Shown piece after piece: positions 40,216-46,950 of a stretch of 64,000 nucleotides of DNA. This DNA comes from Croceivirga sp. (GTDB taxonomy: Bacteria > Bacteroidota > Bacteroidia > Flavobacteriales > Flavobacteriaceae), in the NCBI GenBank assembly GCA_028284935.1, contig JANQQQ010000039.1, positions 124,001 through 188,000 of the forward strand, written 5' to 3'. Every line of letters starts with the position of its first letter. Within the stretch, counting starts at the first letter, position 1. A program made the translations under genes and the position numbers. A model generated the notes under the pieces. That model was not told where the DNA came from. It did not search any database and worked only from the letters and a program-made list of their open reading frames with translations.

Positions 40216-42414
40216 ATGGGTTTGACAATGGATTTGCAAGGTGCCTTAAAGAAATATTTTGGTTTCGACCAGTTTAAGGGGCTCCAAGAAAGCGTTATAG
40301 AGAATGTTCTGGACTGCAGGGACACTTTTGTCATTATGCCTACTGGTGGAGGTAAATCACTTTGTTATCAGCTTCCCGCATTAATGAAAGAAGGAACTGC
40401 AATCGTGGTATCACCGTTGATTGCACTAATGAAGAATCAAGTAGATGCCATTAGGGGGGTATCAGAAGAACACGGAATCGCACACGTTTTAAATTCTTCA
40501 CTAACAAAGACTGAGGTGAGACAAGTCATGGAAGATATCACCAAAGGGGTCACCAAGTTACTTTACGTTGCACCTGAATCCCTAACAAAAGAGGATTATG
40601 TGAATTTTTTGCAAGGGGTCACCCTATCCTTTGTGGCTGTTGACGAGGCACATTGCATCTCGGAATGGGGGCATGACTTTAGACCGGAATACCGAAATCT
40701 AAAAAACATTATTTCCCGATTGGGAAATGACATTCCCATAATTGGTTTGACTGCCACCGCTACCCCAAAAGTACAGGAGGATATCATTAAGAATTTAGGG
40801 ATGAACGAAGCCAAAGTCTTTAAGGCTTCGTTTAATCGCCCCAACCTTTTTTATGAGGTACGTCCTAAAACTAAGAACGTTGACGCGGATATTATTCGAT
40901 TTGTTAAGCAAAATGCAGGAAAATCGGGTATTGTTTATTGTTTGAGTCGCAAAAGGGTAGAAGAATTGGCTCAAGTACTGCAGGTCAATGGAATTAGTTC
41001 GGTGCCTTATCATGCAGGATTTGATGCCAAAACCAGAGCGAAATATCAAGATATGTTTTTGATGGAGGATGTGGATGTGGTGGTTGCTACGATTGCCTTC
41101 GGGATGGGCATTGATAAACCTGATGTCCGCTTTGTCATCCATCATGATATTCCAAAGAGTATTGAAAGTTATTATCAGGAAACAGGTAGAGCGGGCCGTG
41201 ATGGTGGTGAAGGTCATTGTTTGGCCTACTACTCCTACAAGGATATAGAAAAACTGGAAAAGTTTATGTCTGGAAAGCCTGTTGCGGAACAGGAAATTGG
41301 TCATGCACTTTTACAGGAAATTGTCGCCTATGCTGAAACTTCCATGTCCAGAAGGAAGTTTATCCTTCATTATTTTGGTGAAGATTTTGATGAGGTAAAC
41401 GGAGAGGGCGCCGACATGGATGATAATGCCAGGAATCCCAAACCCCAAGAAGAGGCCAAGGATAACTTGGTAAAGCTCCTTCGCACAGTACAGGAAACAA
41501 TGGAGAAGTTCAAGAGTAAGGAAATTGTGAAAACCCTAACAGGGAAATCCAACGCCTTGATTTCTTCACATAAAACGGAAACCAAGGAAATTTTTGGCAT
41601 AGGTAAGGAGCAGGACGAATTGTATTGGATGGCCTTGATCAGACAGGTCTTGGTAGCCGATTACCTGCAAAAGGAGATAGAGCAATATGGAGTGCTCCAT
41701 GTGACTGAAAAGGGGAAGCAGTTTTTGAGTAATCCAACGTCCTTCATGATGAGCAAGGACCATGAATACAAAGAAGAGGAGGATAAAGGCATTATTACCA
41801 ATGGAAAATCAGCGGGAGGAGCCGCTGATGACAAGCTACTAAAATTGCTTCGTGACTTAAGAAAAAACGAGGCAAAGAAAAACGATGTTCCTCCATTTGT
41901 GGTTTTCCAGGATCCTTCTTTGGATGATATGGCCTTAAAATACCCCATTACGATGGAAGAACTATTGAATGTTCATGGCGTCGGAGAGGGAAAGGCCAAA
42001 AAATACGGGAAACCTTTTGTTGAACTTATATCCAATTATGTTGAGGAAAACGATATTATTCGGCCTGATGATTTGGTGGTCAAAAGTACTGGGGCCAATT
42101 CAGGGTTAAAACTGTACATTATTCAAAGTGTGGATAGAAAACTTCCATTGGATGACATTGCCGCCGCCAAAGGTTTGGAACTACCAGATTTGATCAAGGA
42201 CATGGAGCAGATTGTCTTTAGCGGTACAAAATTGAACCTAGGGTATTGGGTTGACGAGATTTTGGATGAAGACCAACAAGAGGAAATACACGACTATTTT
42301 CTTGAAGCCGATACGGATTCCATTGCTACTGCCATGGAAGAATTTGATGGTGATTATGAGGAAGAAGAACTACGTATTTACCGTTTGAAGTTTATGAGCG
42401 AGGTAGCAAATTAA
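40216..42414 (+). CDS. recQ: ATP-dependent DNA helicase RecQ, without zinc cysteines
   Basis: This 732-residue 3'-5' helicase has motif I 'MPTGGGKSLCYQLPAL', motif II 'VDEAHCISEWGHDFRPEY', 'GLTATATPKVQ', 'VATIAFGMGIDKPDVRFVIH' and 'QETGRAGRDGG'. The region that normally holds the Cys4 zinc site reads 'SRRKFILHYFGEDFDEVNGEGADM' (split: SRRKFILHYFGED, FDEVNGEGADM) with no cysteines. A winged-helix part and an HRDC domain ('DMALKYPITMEELLNVHGVG') follow, then a C-terminal extension. ATG 40216 is used; ATG 40228 (MDLQGAL) is also possible, while the TTG at 40195 is unlikely. A strong terminator follows. Confidence 0.95.
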   Translation: MGLTMDLQGALKKYFGFDQFKGLQESVIENVLDCRDTFVIMPTGGGKSLCYQLPALMKEGTAIVVSPLIALMKNQVDAIRGVSEEHGIAHVLNSSLTKTEVRQVMEDITKGVTKLLYVAPESLTKEDYVNFLQGVTLSFVAVDEAHCISEWGHDFRPEYRNLKNIISRLGNDIPIIGLTATATPKVQEDIIKNLGMNEAKVFKASFNRPNLFYEVRPKTKNVDADIIRFVKQNAGKSGIVYCLSRKRVEELAQVLQVNGISSVPYHAGFDAKTRAKYQDMFLMEDVDVVVATIAFGMGIDKPDVRFVIHHDIPKSIESYYQETGRAGRDGGEGHCLAYYSYKDIEKLEKFMSGKPVAEQEIGHALLQEIVAYAETSMSRRKFILHYFGEDFDEVNGEGADMDDNARNPKPQEEAKDNLVKLLRTVQETMEKFKSKEIVKTLTGKSNALISSHKTETKEIFGIGKEQDELYWMALIRQVLVADYLQKEIEQYGVLHVTEKGKQFLSNPTSFMMSKDHEYKEEEDKGIITNGKSAGGAADDKLLKLLRDLRKNEAKKNDVPPFVVFQDPSLDDMALKYPITMEELLNVHGVGEGKAKKYGKPFVELISNYVEENDIIRPDDLVVKSTGANSGLKLYIIQSVDRKLPLDDIAAAKGLELPDLIKDMEQIVFSGTKLNLGYWVDEILDEDQQEEIHDYFLEADTDSIATAMEEFDGDYEEEELRIYRLKFMSEVAN

Positions 42415-42418
42415 AGAA

Positions 42419-42449
42419 CCCCTATTGATAAATCAATAGGGGCCTTTTT
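42419..42449 (+). terminator. Rho-independent terminator after recQ
   Basis: CCCCTATTGA and TCAATAGGGG form a 10-base stem with a 4-base loop, followed by CC and a T-run (42445-42449). It lies directly after the recQ stop. Confidence 0.9.
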
Positions 42450-42760
42450 CAAAAGTTCCCTATTTCTCCAGAACTCATTACAAAGGCAATGATCACTCCA
42501 AAGTAAATGATGAAGAAAATGAGCATGATCAGTGATAGTGCCAATCCTATGTAGGAAAGAATCCTCCCAGTCTTAACATTACTAAAGTCGCTATACAACT
42601 CCGGATTTTCAAGATAAATCCCTTCCGATTTTTTCGCTTTTACCAATCCAATGATGCTAAAAATAATAGCGAATGGTCCGCAGCATACTAAAGAACCCAC
42701 AATGGAAATTATTCCCATTGTGAGTACTGTACTTGCGCCAGGTAGAGGTTGTTGTGCCAT
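42449..42760 (-). CDS. CCC-motif-like small membrane protein (paralogue 1)
   Basis: This 103-residue protein has two or three membrane spans. It begins MAQQPLPGASTVLTMGIISI, has 'SLVCCGPFAIIFSIIGLV' (a CC pair in the first hairpin), then a soluble 'ENPELYSDFSNVKTGRIL' segment and a last span. The layout equals the neighbouring gene at 42768-43103: N-terminal Pro/Gln tail, Cys-rich span, 'NPxxYSxxSxxKT' link, final span. It is DUF4190-like in topology. Function unknown. Seven bases separate the two genes. Confidence 0.75.
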   Translation of the reverse strand: MAQQPLPGASTVLTMGIISIVGSLVCCGPFAIIFSIIGLVKAKKSEGIYLENPELYSDFSNVKTGRILSYIGLALSLIMLIFFIIYFGVIIAFVMSSGEIGNF

Positions 42761-42767
42761 TTAAATA

Positions 42768-43103
42768 CTACTCAGCTTCAACACCGTATTGTTCCATCAT
42801 CTCATTTACTTTTTCCATGTAGCCTTCCCATCCGCCCATGGAGTCGATTACCCAAAATGTATACATAAGATAAAGGAAACCTATAACCATTCCAATTATT
42901 GCAATAATCTTTACAGTTTTCAAAGTGCTATAATTGCTATAACCATCGGGATTGGCGCTATATGTCTTTTCGTCTTTTCTTACAAGAAAGAAAGCAATTC
43001 CAGCAATCAGTAAACCGGGAGCACCACCAAAGCAACAACACAAGAATGATAAGATTGAAAGTATTAAAGCCAGTGTTACGTTAGGTAATTTTTGTTGTTC
43101 CAT
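42768..43103 (-). CDS. CCC-motif membrane protein (paralogue 2)
   Basis: This 111-residue membrane protein starts MEQQKLPNVTLALILSILSF, directly followed by the triple cysteine 'LCCCFGGAPGLLIAGIAFFL'. The linker 'NPDGYSNYSTLKTVKII' matches its neighbour's, and a last span and an acidic tail follow. Triple Cys at the membrane face could bind metal or carry lipid, but nothing is established. It lies in a three-gene minus-strand group with the DUF2752 gene upstream and paralogue 1 downstream. Confidence 0.78.
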   Translation of the reverse strand: MEQQKLPNVTLALILSILSFLCCCFGGAPGLLIAGIAFFLVRKDEKTYSANPDGYSNYSTLKTVKIIAIIGMVIGFLYLMYTFWVIDSMGGWEGYMEKVNEMMEQYGVEAE

Positions 43104-43114
43104 AATTGAAAGGT

Positions 43115-43396
43115 TTAGTGTATTAGTTTTAAGATATAGTTGATTACGATCATTGCCACACTTGAGATACTTAATGCTATAATCAATTGGTTGGCGTATT
43201 TAAAATTGAAAAACTTATTGGTTATCAGCACCAATGCTAAAGGTATAAGGGCAAAAATGGCAGGGTACATATTGAAGGCCCCAATAAAATCACCCTGCAT
43301 CAATAACATCACGGAGCGTTGAAGACCACAACCAGGGCAATCAAAACCCAATAACTGTTTGGTGGCACAGGGTATCATGTAGTCTTGAAGTCCCAT
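43115..43396 (-). CDS. DUF2752 small membrane protein
   Basis: This protein of about 93 residues has the DUF2752 signature 'GFDCPGCGLQRSVMLLMQGD' between a short N-terminal segment and two or three membrane spans ('YPAIFALIPLALVLI', 'LIIALSISSVAMIVI'). The paired cysteines in CPGCG are invariant in the family, whose role is unknown. The start at 43396 (MGLQDYMIPC) is chosen by comparison with the usual short N-terminus; ATG 43423 and an upstream start at 43444 are alternatives. It leads the CCC-motif gene pair. Confidence 0.8.
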   Translation of the reverse strand: MGLQDYMIPCATKQLLGFDCPGCGLQRSVMLLMQGDFIGAFNMYPAIFALIPLALVLITNKFFNFKYANQLIIALSISSVAMIVINYILKLIH

Positions 43397-43434
43397 GTAA
43401 GATACATTGGTTGCTGAATCCATTTCCGTAATTA

Positions 43435-43464
43435 ATTGAGGCACGTAAAATACTATTATTTTTG
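43435..43464 (+). promoter_or_regulatory. Promoter of the Smr gene
   Basis: ATTG (43435-43438), 18 bases, then TATTTTTG (43457-43464) fits the Bacteroidota promoter pattern. It sits inside the upstream extension of the Smr frame, which supports starting that gene at 43499. Confidence 0.6.
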
Positions 43465-43498
43465 GTTTCGAAAGGCATGGATATTATTTTTTGGATAC

Positions 43499-44038
43499 AT
43501 GAATACGTTTAAAATTGGTGATCAAGTGGAGGTTTTGGACGAAGCTATTCAGGGAAAGGTCATAAAAGTTGATGGAGCAATGGTTACTTTGGAAACGGAA
43601 GATGGCTTCCCAATGCAGTTCACGAGAGCGCAATTGGTGAAATCAGGAGGTGGTATAACCGTAAGTAACTATGAGGCCTACCAAGTAAAAAAGGAGAAGG
43701 AAATTCCGAAGCGAAAAAATAGACAGGTTCCAAGGGTTAAGGAACGGAATGTGCCAAAGATGGAAGTTGACCTTCATATTCACCAATTGACCAAATCCAC
43801 AAGGGGAATGACCAATTTTGATATACTCAACTTACAACTGGATACCGCGAAACGGCAACTGGAGTTCGCTATGAGCAAACGCATTCAGAAGGTAGTATTT
43901 ATTCATGGAGTGGGAGAGGGTGTTCTGAGAGAGGAACTGAAGTATTTATTTAAAAAGTACCCAGTAGATTTTTATGATGCCGAATACCAGAAATATGGGT
44001 TGGGGGCCACTGAAGTGTATATTTATCAGAACCCTTAG
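43499..44038 (+). CDS. Smr/MutS2 C-terminal domain protein with DUF2027-like N-terminus
   Basis: This is a 179-residue soluble protein. The N-terminal about 55 residues ('FKIGDQVEVLDEAIQGKVIK') form a small beta-barrel like the KOW/tudor segment before Smr domains in Bacteroidota. A basic linker follows. The Smr domain comprises 'MEVDLHIHQLTKSTRGMTNF' (LDxH-type LHIH), 'KVVFIHGVGEGVLREEL' (HGxGxG-type) and 'YGLGATEVYIY'. Smr domains nick or bind nucleic acid in mismatch repair or ribosome rescue. The longer upstream frame contains the promoter and is rejected. Confidence 0.85.
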   Translation: MNTFKIGDQVEVLDEAIQGKVIKVDGAMVTLETEDGFPMQFTRAQLVKSGGGITVSNYEAYQVKKEKEIPKRKNRQVPRVKERNVPKMEVDLHIHQLTKSTRGMTNFDILNLQLDTAKRQLEFAMSKRIQKVVFIHGVGEGVLREELKYLFKKYPVDFYDAEYQKYGLGATEVYIYQNP

Positions 44039-45033
44039 TTGGCCGTGGTGGTGGTAACTGTTCCAAAAGTAAATGTCTCAATAACCGGAATTTCATTTTC
44101 ATTGACATCTTCCAAGACAAAATTACTAAGGGTCAGAACGTGATCGAACAGGGGATTTTCTGCGGTGCTGTCTCCATTTTCAGTGGTCGTTACGGATAGT
44201 GTTCCAGAAATTGTGGTAAAAGAATTCTCTAAATCCGAGTCACCGGAAAAATCACTGCAAATAAGTGCCTCAGAAACAATCTTTTTAAAGACGGGATTCG
44301 AAAAGGTTGCGGTCATATCATCAGGAATATTTCCCAAGGAAACGGTTCGGGGTTCTGTTGTAGTTTGATTGATAAGTAAGGAAGAAGGGAAATTTAGTAG
44401 CAGCGCTTCGTCATTCAGTATTTTGAATAGGGTAATGGTTGTACTAATTTCATCGGTACAACTAGAAATGGTCGTGCCAGAGTAGTTGGAAAAAACCTGT
44501 TTCACGCTGCTATCGACAGTAGTGGGATATGTTCCAAAATCAAGTCCAGGCTCGTCAGTAATTCGTTCATTGTCACCACCGATAATCGTTAAATCCGTAA
44601 AACTTATGTTATGCATGTAGGTCTTGGTTGAGCTAGTTACAGTATCTACCAGGGTAATTATATTTACTATCCCTGAGCTTGCCGTTGTCTCTTCCAGGAC
44701 CATTGGATTTATTGGTGGAATATCATCACAGAAATAATCGTTGGATACATTCTCTGAAAAAAGCCGATATGTCAAGGTGGATTGACTTTCCAAATTGCTC
44801 GTAATGGTCTCTGCGGATGTTTGATTCTCAATGAGCCCAGACTGTAGGTCAAGAATTAAAGCTTCATCTTCCACAATTTTGAAAAAAAGGGTCCGTTCCG
44901 TATCCATTTGATTAAATTGTAGGGTGCAGAAGGCCACCGTTCCGTCCTCGAAGTCAATATTCTCAATTGTCAAGTCGCCATCACTACATGCGAAACAAAC
45001 CATAAGTATTGCTGCTATAACAATTTTTTTCAT
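44035..45033 (-). CDS. Lipoprotein with two homologous beta-rich halves
   Basis: This 332-residue lipoprotein has signal 'MKKIVIAAILMVCFAC' with Cys16 as lipid anchor. After it come two repeats of about 130 residues. Repeat 1 (about 30-155) has 'LFFKIVEDEALILDLQSGLI' and 'ENQTSAE'; repeat 2 (about 186-310) has 'LFKILNDEALLLNFPSSLLI' and 'NQTTTE'. Each holds one Cys near its start and one in the middle (C36/C102, C192/C259), suggesting one disulfide per repeat. Both end with an 'ISFTDLTI' / 'LTLSNFVL' strand. No known family is recognised. It converges with the Smr gene (4-base overlap). Confidence 0.75.
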   Translation of the reverse strand: MKKIVIAAILMVCFACSDGDLTIENIDFEDGTVAFCTLQFNQMDTERTLFFKIVEDEALILDLQSGLIENQTSAETITSNLESQSTLTYRLFSENVSNDYFCDDIPPINPMVLEETTASSGIVNIITLVDTVTSSTKTYMHNISFTDLTIIGGDNERITDEPGLDFGTYPTTVDSSVKQVFSNYSGTTISSCTDEISTTITLFKILNDEALLLNFPSSLLINQTTTEPRTVSLGNIPDDMTATFSNPVFKKIVSEALICSDFSGDSDLENSFTTISGTLSVTTTENGDSTAENPLFDHVLTLSNFVLEDVNENEIPVIETFTFGTVTTTTAN

Positions 45034-45146
45034 GGCGTCAAATTTAGGTGAAATTCATTTTATCCTCTTTTATTGTTGTGCATAATTTGGAAGAAATTAA
45101 CGTAGGAATGGCTATTTTTGAGCCCCTTCTAAAACGATATCGTCGA

Positions 45147-46295
45147 ATGGACAAAGTGTATTTGGATAATGCAGCCACAACCCAGGTTCGGGATGAGGTA
45201 ATAGAAAAAATGCAAGATGCCCTGGCCAATTGCTTTGGGAATCCATCTTCCACCCATAGTTTTGGTAGAACAGCCAAGACGGCCATTGAAAAAACCCGAA
45301 AGACAATTGCCAAATATCTCAATGCCCACCCTTCCGAAATTATATTTACTTCGGGAGGTACCGAAGCTGATAATATGATCTTGAGATGTGCCGTTAGGGA
45401 TTTGGGGGTGACCAGCATCATCACTTCCAAGATTGAGCATCATGCAGTATTACATACCGTTGAGGAATTGGAGAAAGAATACAACATCAAGCTACATTTT
45501 GTACGTTTGGATGCTAATGGCAATCCTGATGTCAATCATCTTGAGGAACTGCTTAAAACAGATCCTTCCAAAAAGTTGGTGAGCTTAATGCACGTGAACA
45601 ATGAGATTGGAAATCTTATTGATATAGATGCAATAGGGTTGCTTTGCCAAAATTATAATTCGCTATTTCACTCCGATACGGTACAATCCATTGGTCATTT
45701 TGAATGGGATGCGGAAAAAGCCCCAATTGATTTTATGACCGCTGCAGCGCATAAATTTCATGGGCCAAAAGGCATTGGTTTTGCTTACATCAGAAAAAAT
45801 TCCGGGTTGAAACCACTCATTGTTGGGGGGTCCCAAGAGCGCGGGTTTAGGGCTGGTACCGAGCCTTTCCATAATATTGTTGGTTTGGAGGAAGCATTCA
45901 TTGCAGCCTATGAAAACCTTAGTAAGGAAAAAGCTTACGTTACGGAACTTAAACGGTATTTTGTTGAAAAGCTAAAAAAGGAAATTCCAGCTGTTGAATT
46001 CAACGGACATTCGGAGAGTTTGGAACACAGTACCTATACCTTGACCAATGTTCGCCTCCCATTTGATGCCCAAAAGTCGCTTATGTTGTTATTCCATTTG
46101 GATTTAAAGGGTATAGCTTGTTCCAAAGGAAGTGCTTGTCAATCTGGAAGTACAAAAGGTTCCCACGTTTTACAAGAGCTATTGACTGATGATGAACTCA
46201 AAAAGCCTTCCTTACGGTTTTCCTTTTCAAAATACAATACAAAGGAAGAGTTGGACTATACCATTTCGGTTTTAAAGGAGTTTGCGGAGAGCTAG
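45147..46295 (+). CDS. Cysteine desulfurase, NifS/IscS family
   Basis: This 382-residue PLP enzyme takes sulfur from cysteine for Fe-S clusters or thio-modification. It begins MDKVYLDNAATTQVRDEV. 'EIIFTSGGTEADNMIL' and 'MHVNNEIG' are cofactor-contact blocks. The Schiff-base Lys lies in 'AAAHKFHGPKGIGF', and the persulfide Cys in 'CSKGSACQSGSTKGSHVL' near residue 330. The ATG at 45147 is chosen because the upstream frame has a promoter-like TATTTTTG at 45113-45120 and is not conserved. No isc or suf partners adjoin it, so it may serve tRNA thiolation as well. Confidence 0.93.
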   Translation: MDKVYLDNAATTQVRDEVIEKMQDALANCFGNPSSTHSFGRTAKTAIEKTRKTIAKYLNAHPSEIIFTSGGTEADNMILRCAVRDLGVTSIITSKIEHHAVLHTVEELEKEYNIKLHFVRLDANGNPDVNHLEELLKTDPSKKLVSLMHVNNEIGNLIDIDAIGLLCQNYNSLFHSDTVQSIGHFEWDAEKAPIDFMTAAAHKFHGPKGIGFAYIRKNSGLKPLIVGGSQERGFRAGTEPFHNIVGLEEAFIAAYENLSKEKAYVTELKRYFVEKLKKEIPAVEFNGHSESLEHSTYTLTNVRLPFDAQKSLMLLFHLDLKGIACSKGSACQSGSTKGSHVLQELLTDDELKKPSLRFSFSKYNTKEELDYTISVLKEFAES

Positions 46296-46945
46296 CTTTT
46301 CTTTTTTCGTTTTTTCTCCTTATCATAAGGAAATTTTCTAGAGGCGGCCTTCATCATTTTATCGATAAGCTCATTCGTATTTTTGCCTGTTTTTTTGGTA
46401 ATGATTTTTTCGTATTTCCACAAGAGTTTCCCAGTGGAACCATCGCTGATTTTAATTCCGATTCTGCCATAATTTGTCTTTCCCCTGAAGTAATCCAATA
46501 GGTTAAAATCCGTAGATACCCCTTTGGATAACAGTACATTTAAGTCCAGACTACCACTTATAATTCCATCAACCCCAAGGATATTTGAAAGCTCTTTTAC
46601 CGTTCTAATATCAATGTTCTCATAGGTGATGCCATTTTTGGTGAGCAAGGCATTGGTTTCTTCAACGTTTTGAAAGTCCACATTGAACTTTTTTCTTTTT
46701 TTTCTTCGAGAAAAATAGGTCTCCAAGGCATCTTGTACGGCGTACCCTTCTTTTTGGGCCAATTGTTTGAGTTCTTCTTTTGAGATGTTCTGTTCCAACT
46801 CCAGTTGGGTTATAAAGGGAACTATGGCCAGAACCTCATGCCCTTCGGAGAGCTCATCAAAACGATTGCTTTCAAAAATGTCCTTTTGGGCATAGCCCCA
46901 AAGACCATATAAAAAAACAAAGAAGAATAGTATCCTTTTACCCAT
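46292..46945 (-). CDS. Exported CsgG/GNA1162-like hypothetical protein
   Basis: This 217-residue protein has a signal peptide 'MGKRILFFFVFLYGLWGYAQ'. The mature part has 'HEVLAIVPFITQLEL', 'LGVDGIISGSLDLNVLLS' and 'IGIKISDGSTGKLLWKYEK', the strand pattern of the CsgG/LpoB/GNA1162 group of periplasmic proteins. It ends in a Lys/Arg run. No lipobox Cys is visible. It begins 5 bases after the TonB receptor stop, so it is the last gene of the M23 - receptor - this gene unit. An envelope assembly or secretion accessory role is inferred. Confidence 0.6.
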   Translation of the reverse strand: MGKRILFFFVFLYGLWGYAQKDIFESNRFDELSEGHEVLAIVPFITQLELEQNISKEELKQLAQKEGYAVQDALETYFSRRKKRKKFNVDFQNVEETNALLTKNGITYENIDIRTVKELSNILGVDGIISGSLDLNVLLSKGVSTDFNLLDYFRGKTNYGRIGIKISDGSTGKLLWKYEKIITKKTGKNTNELIDKMMKAASRKFPYDKEKKRKKKS

Positions 46946-46950
46946 AATGT

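Noticed and set aside
40795-41304. Minus-strand ORF of 169 codons inside recQ
   Set aside because: Antisense to conserved helicase motifs; no independent signal.
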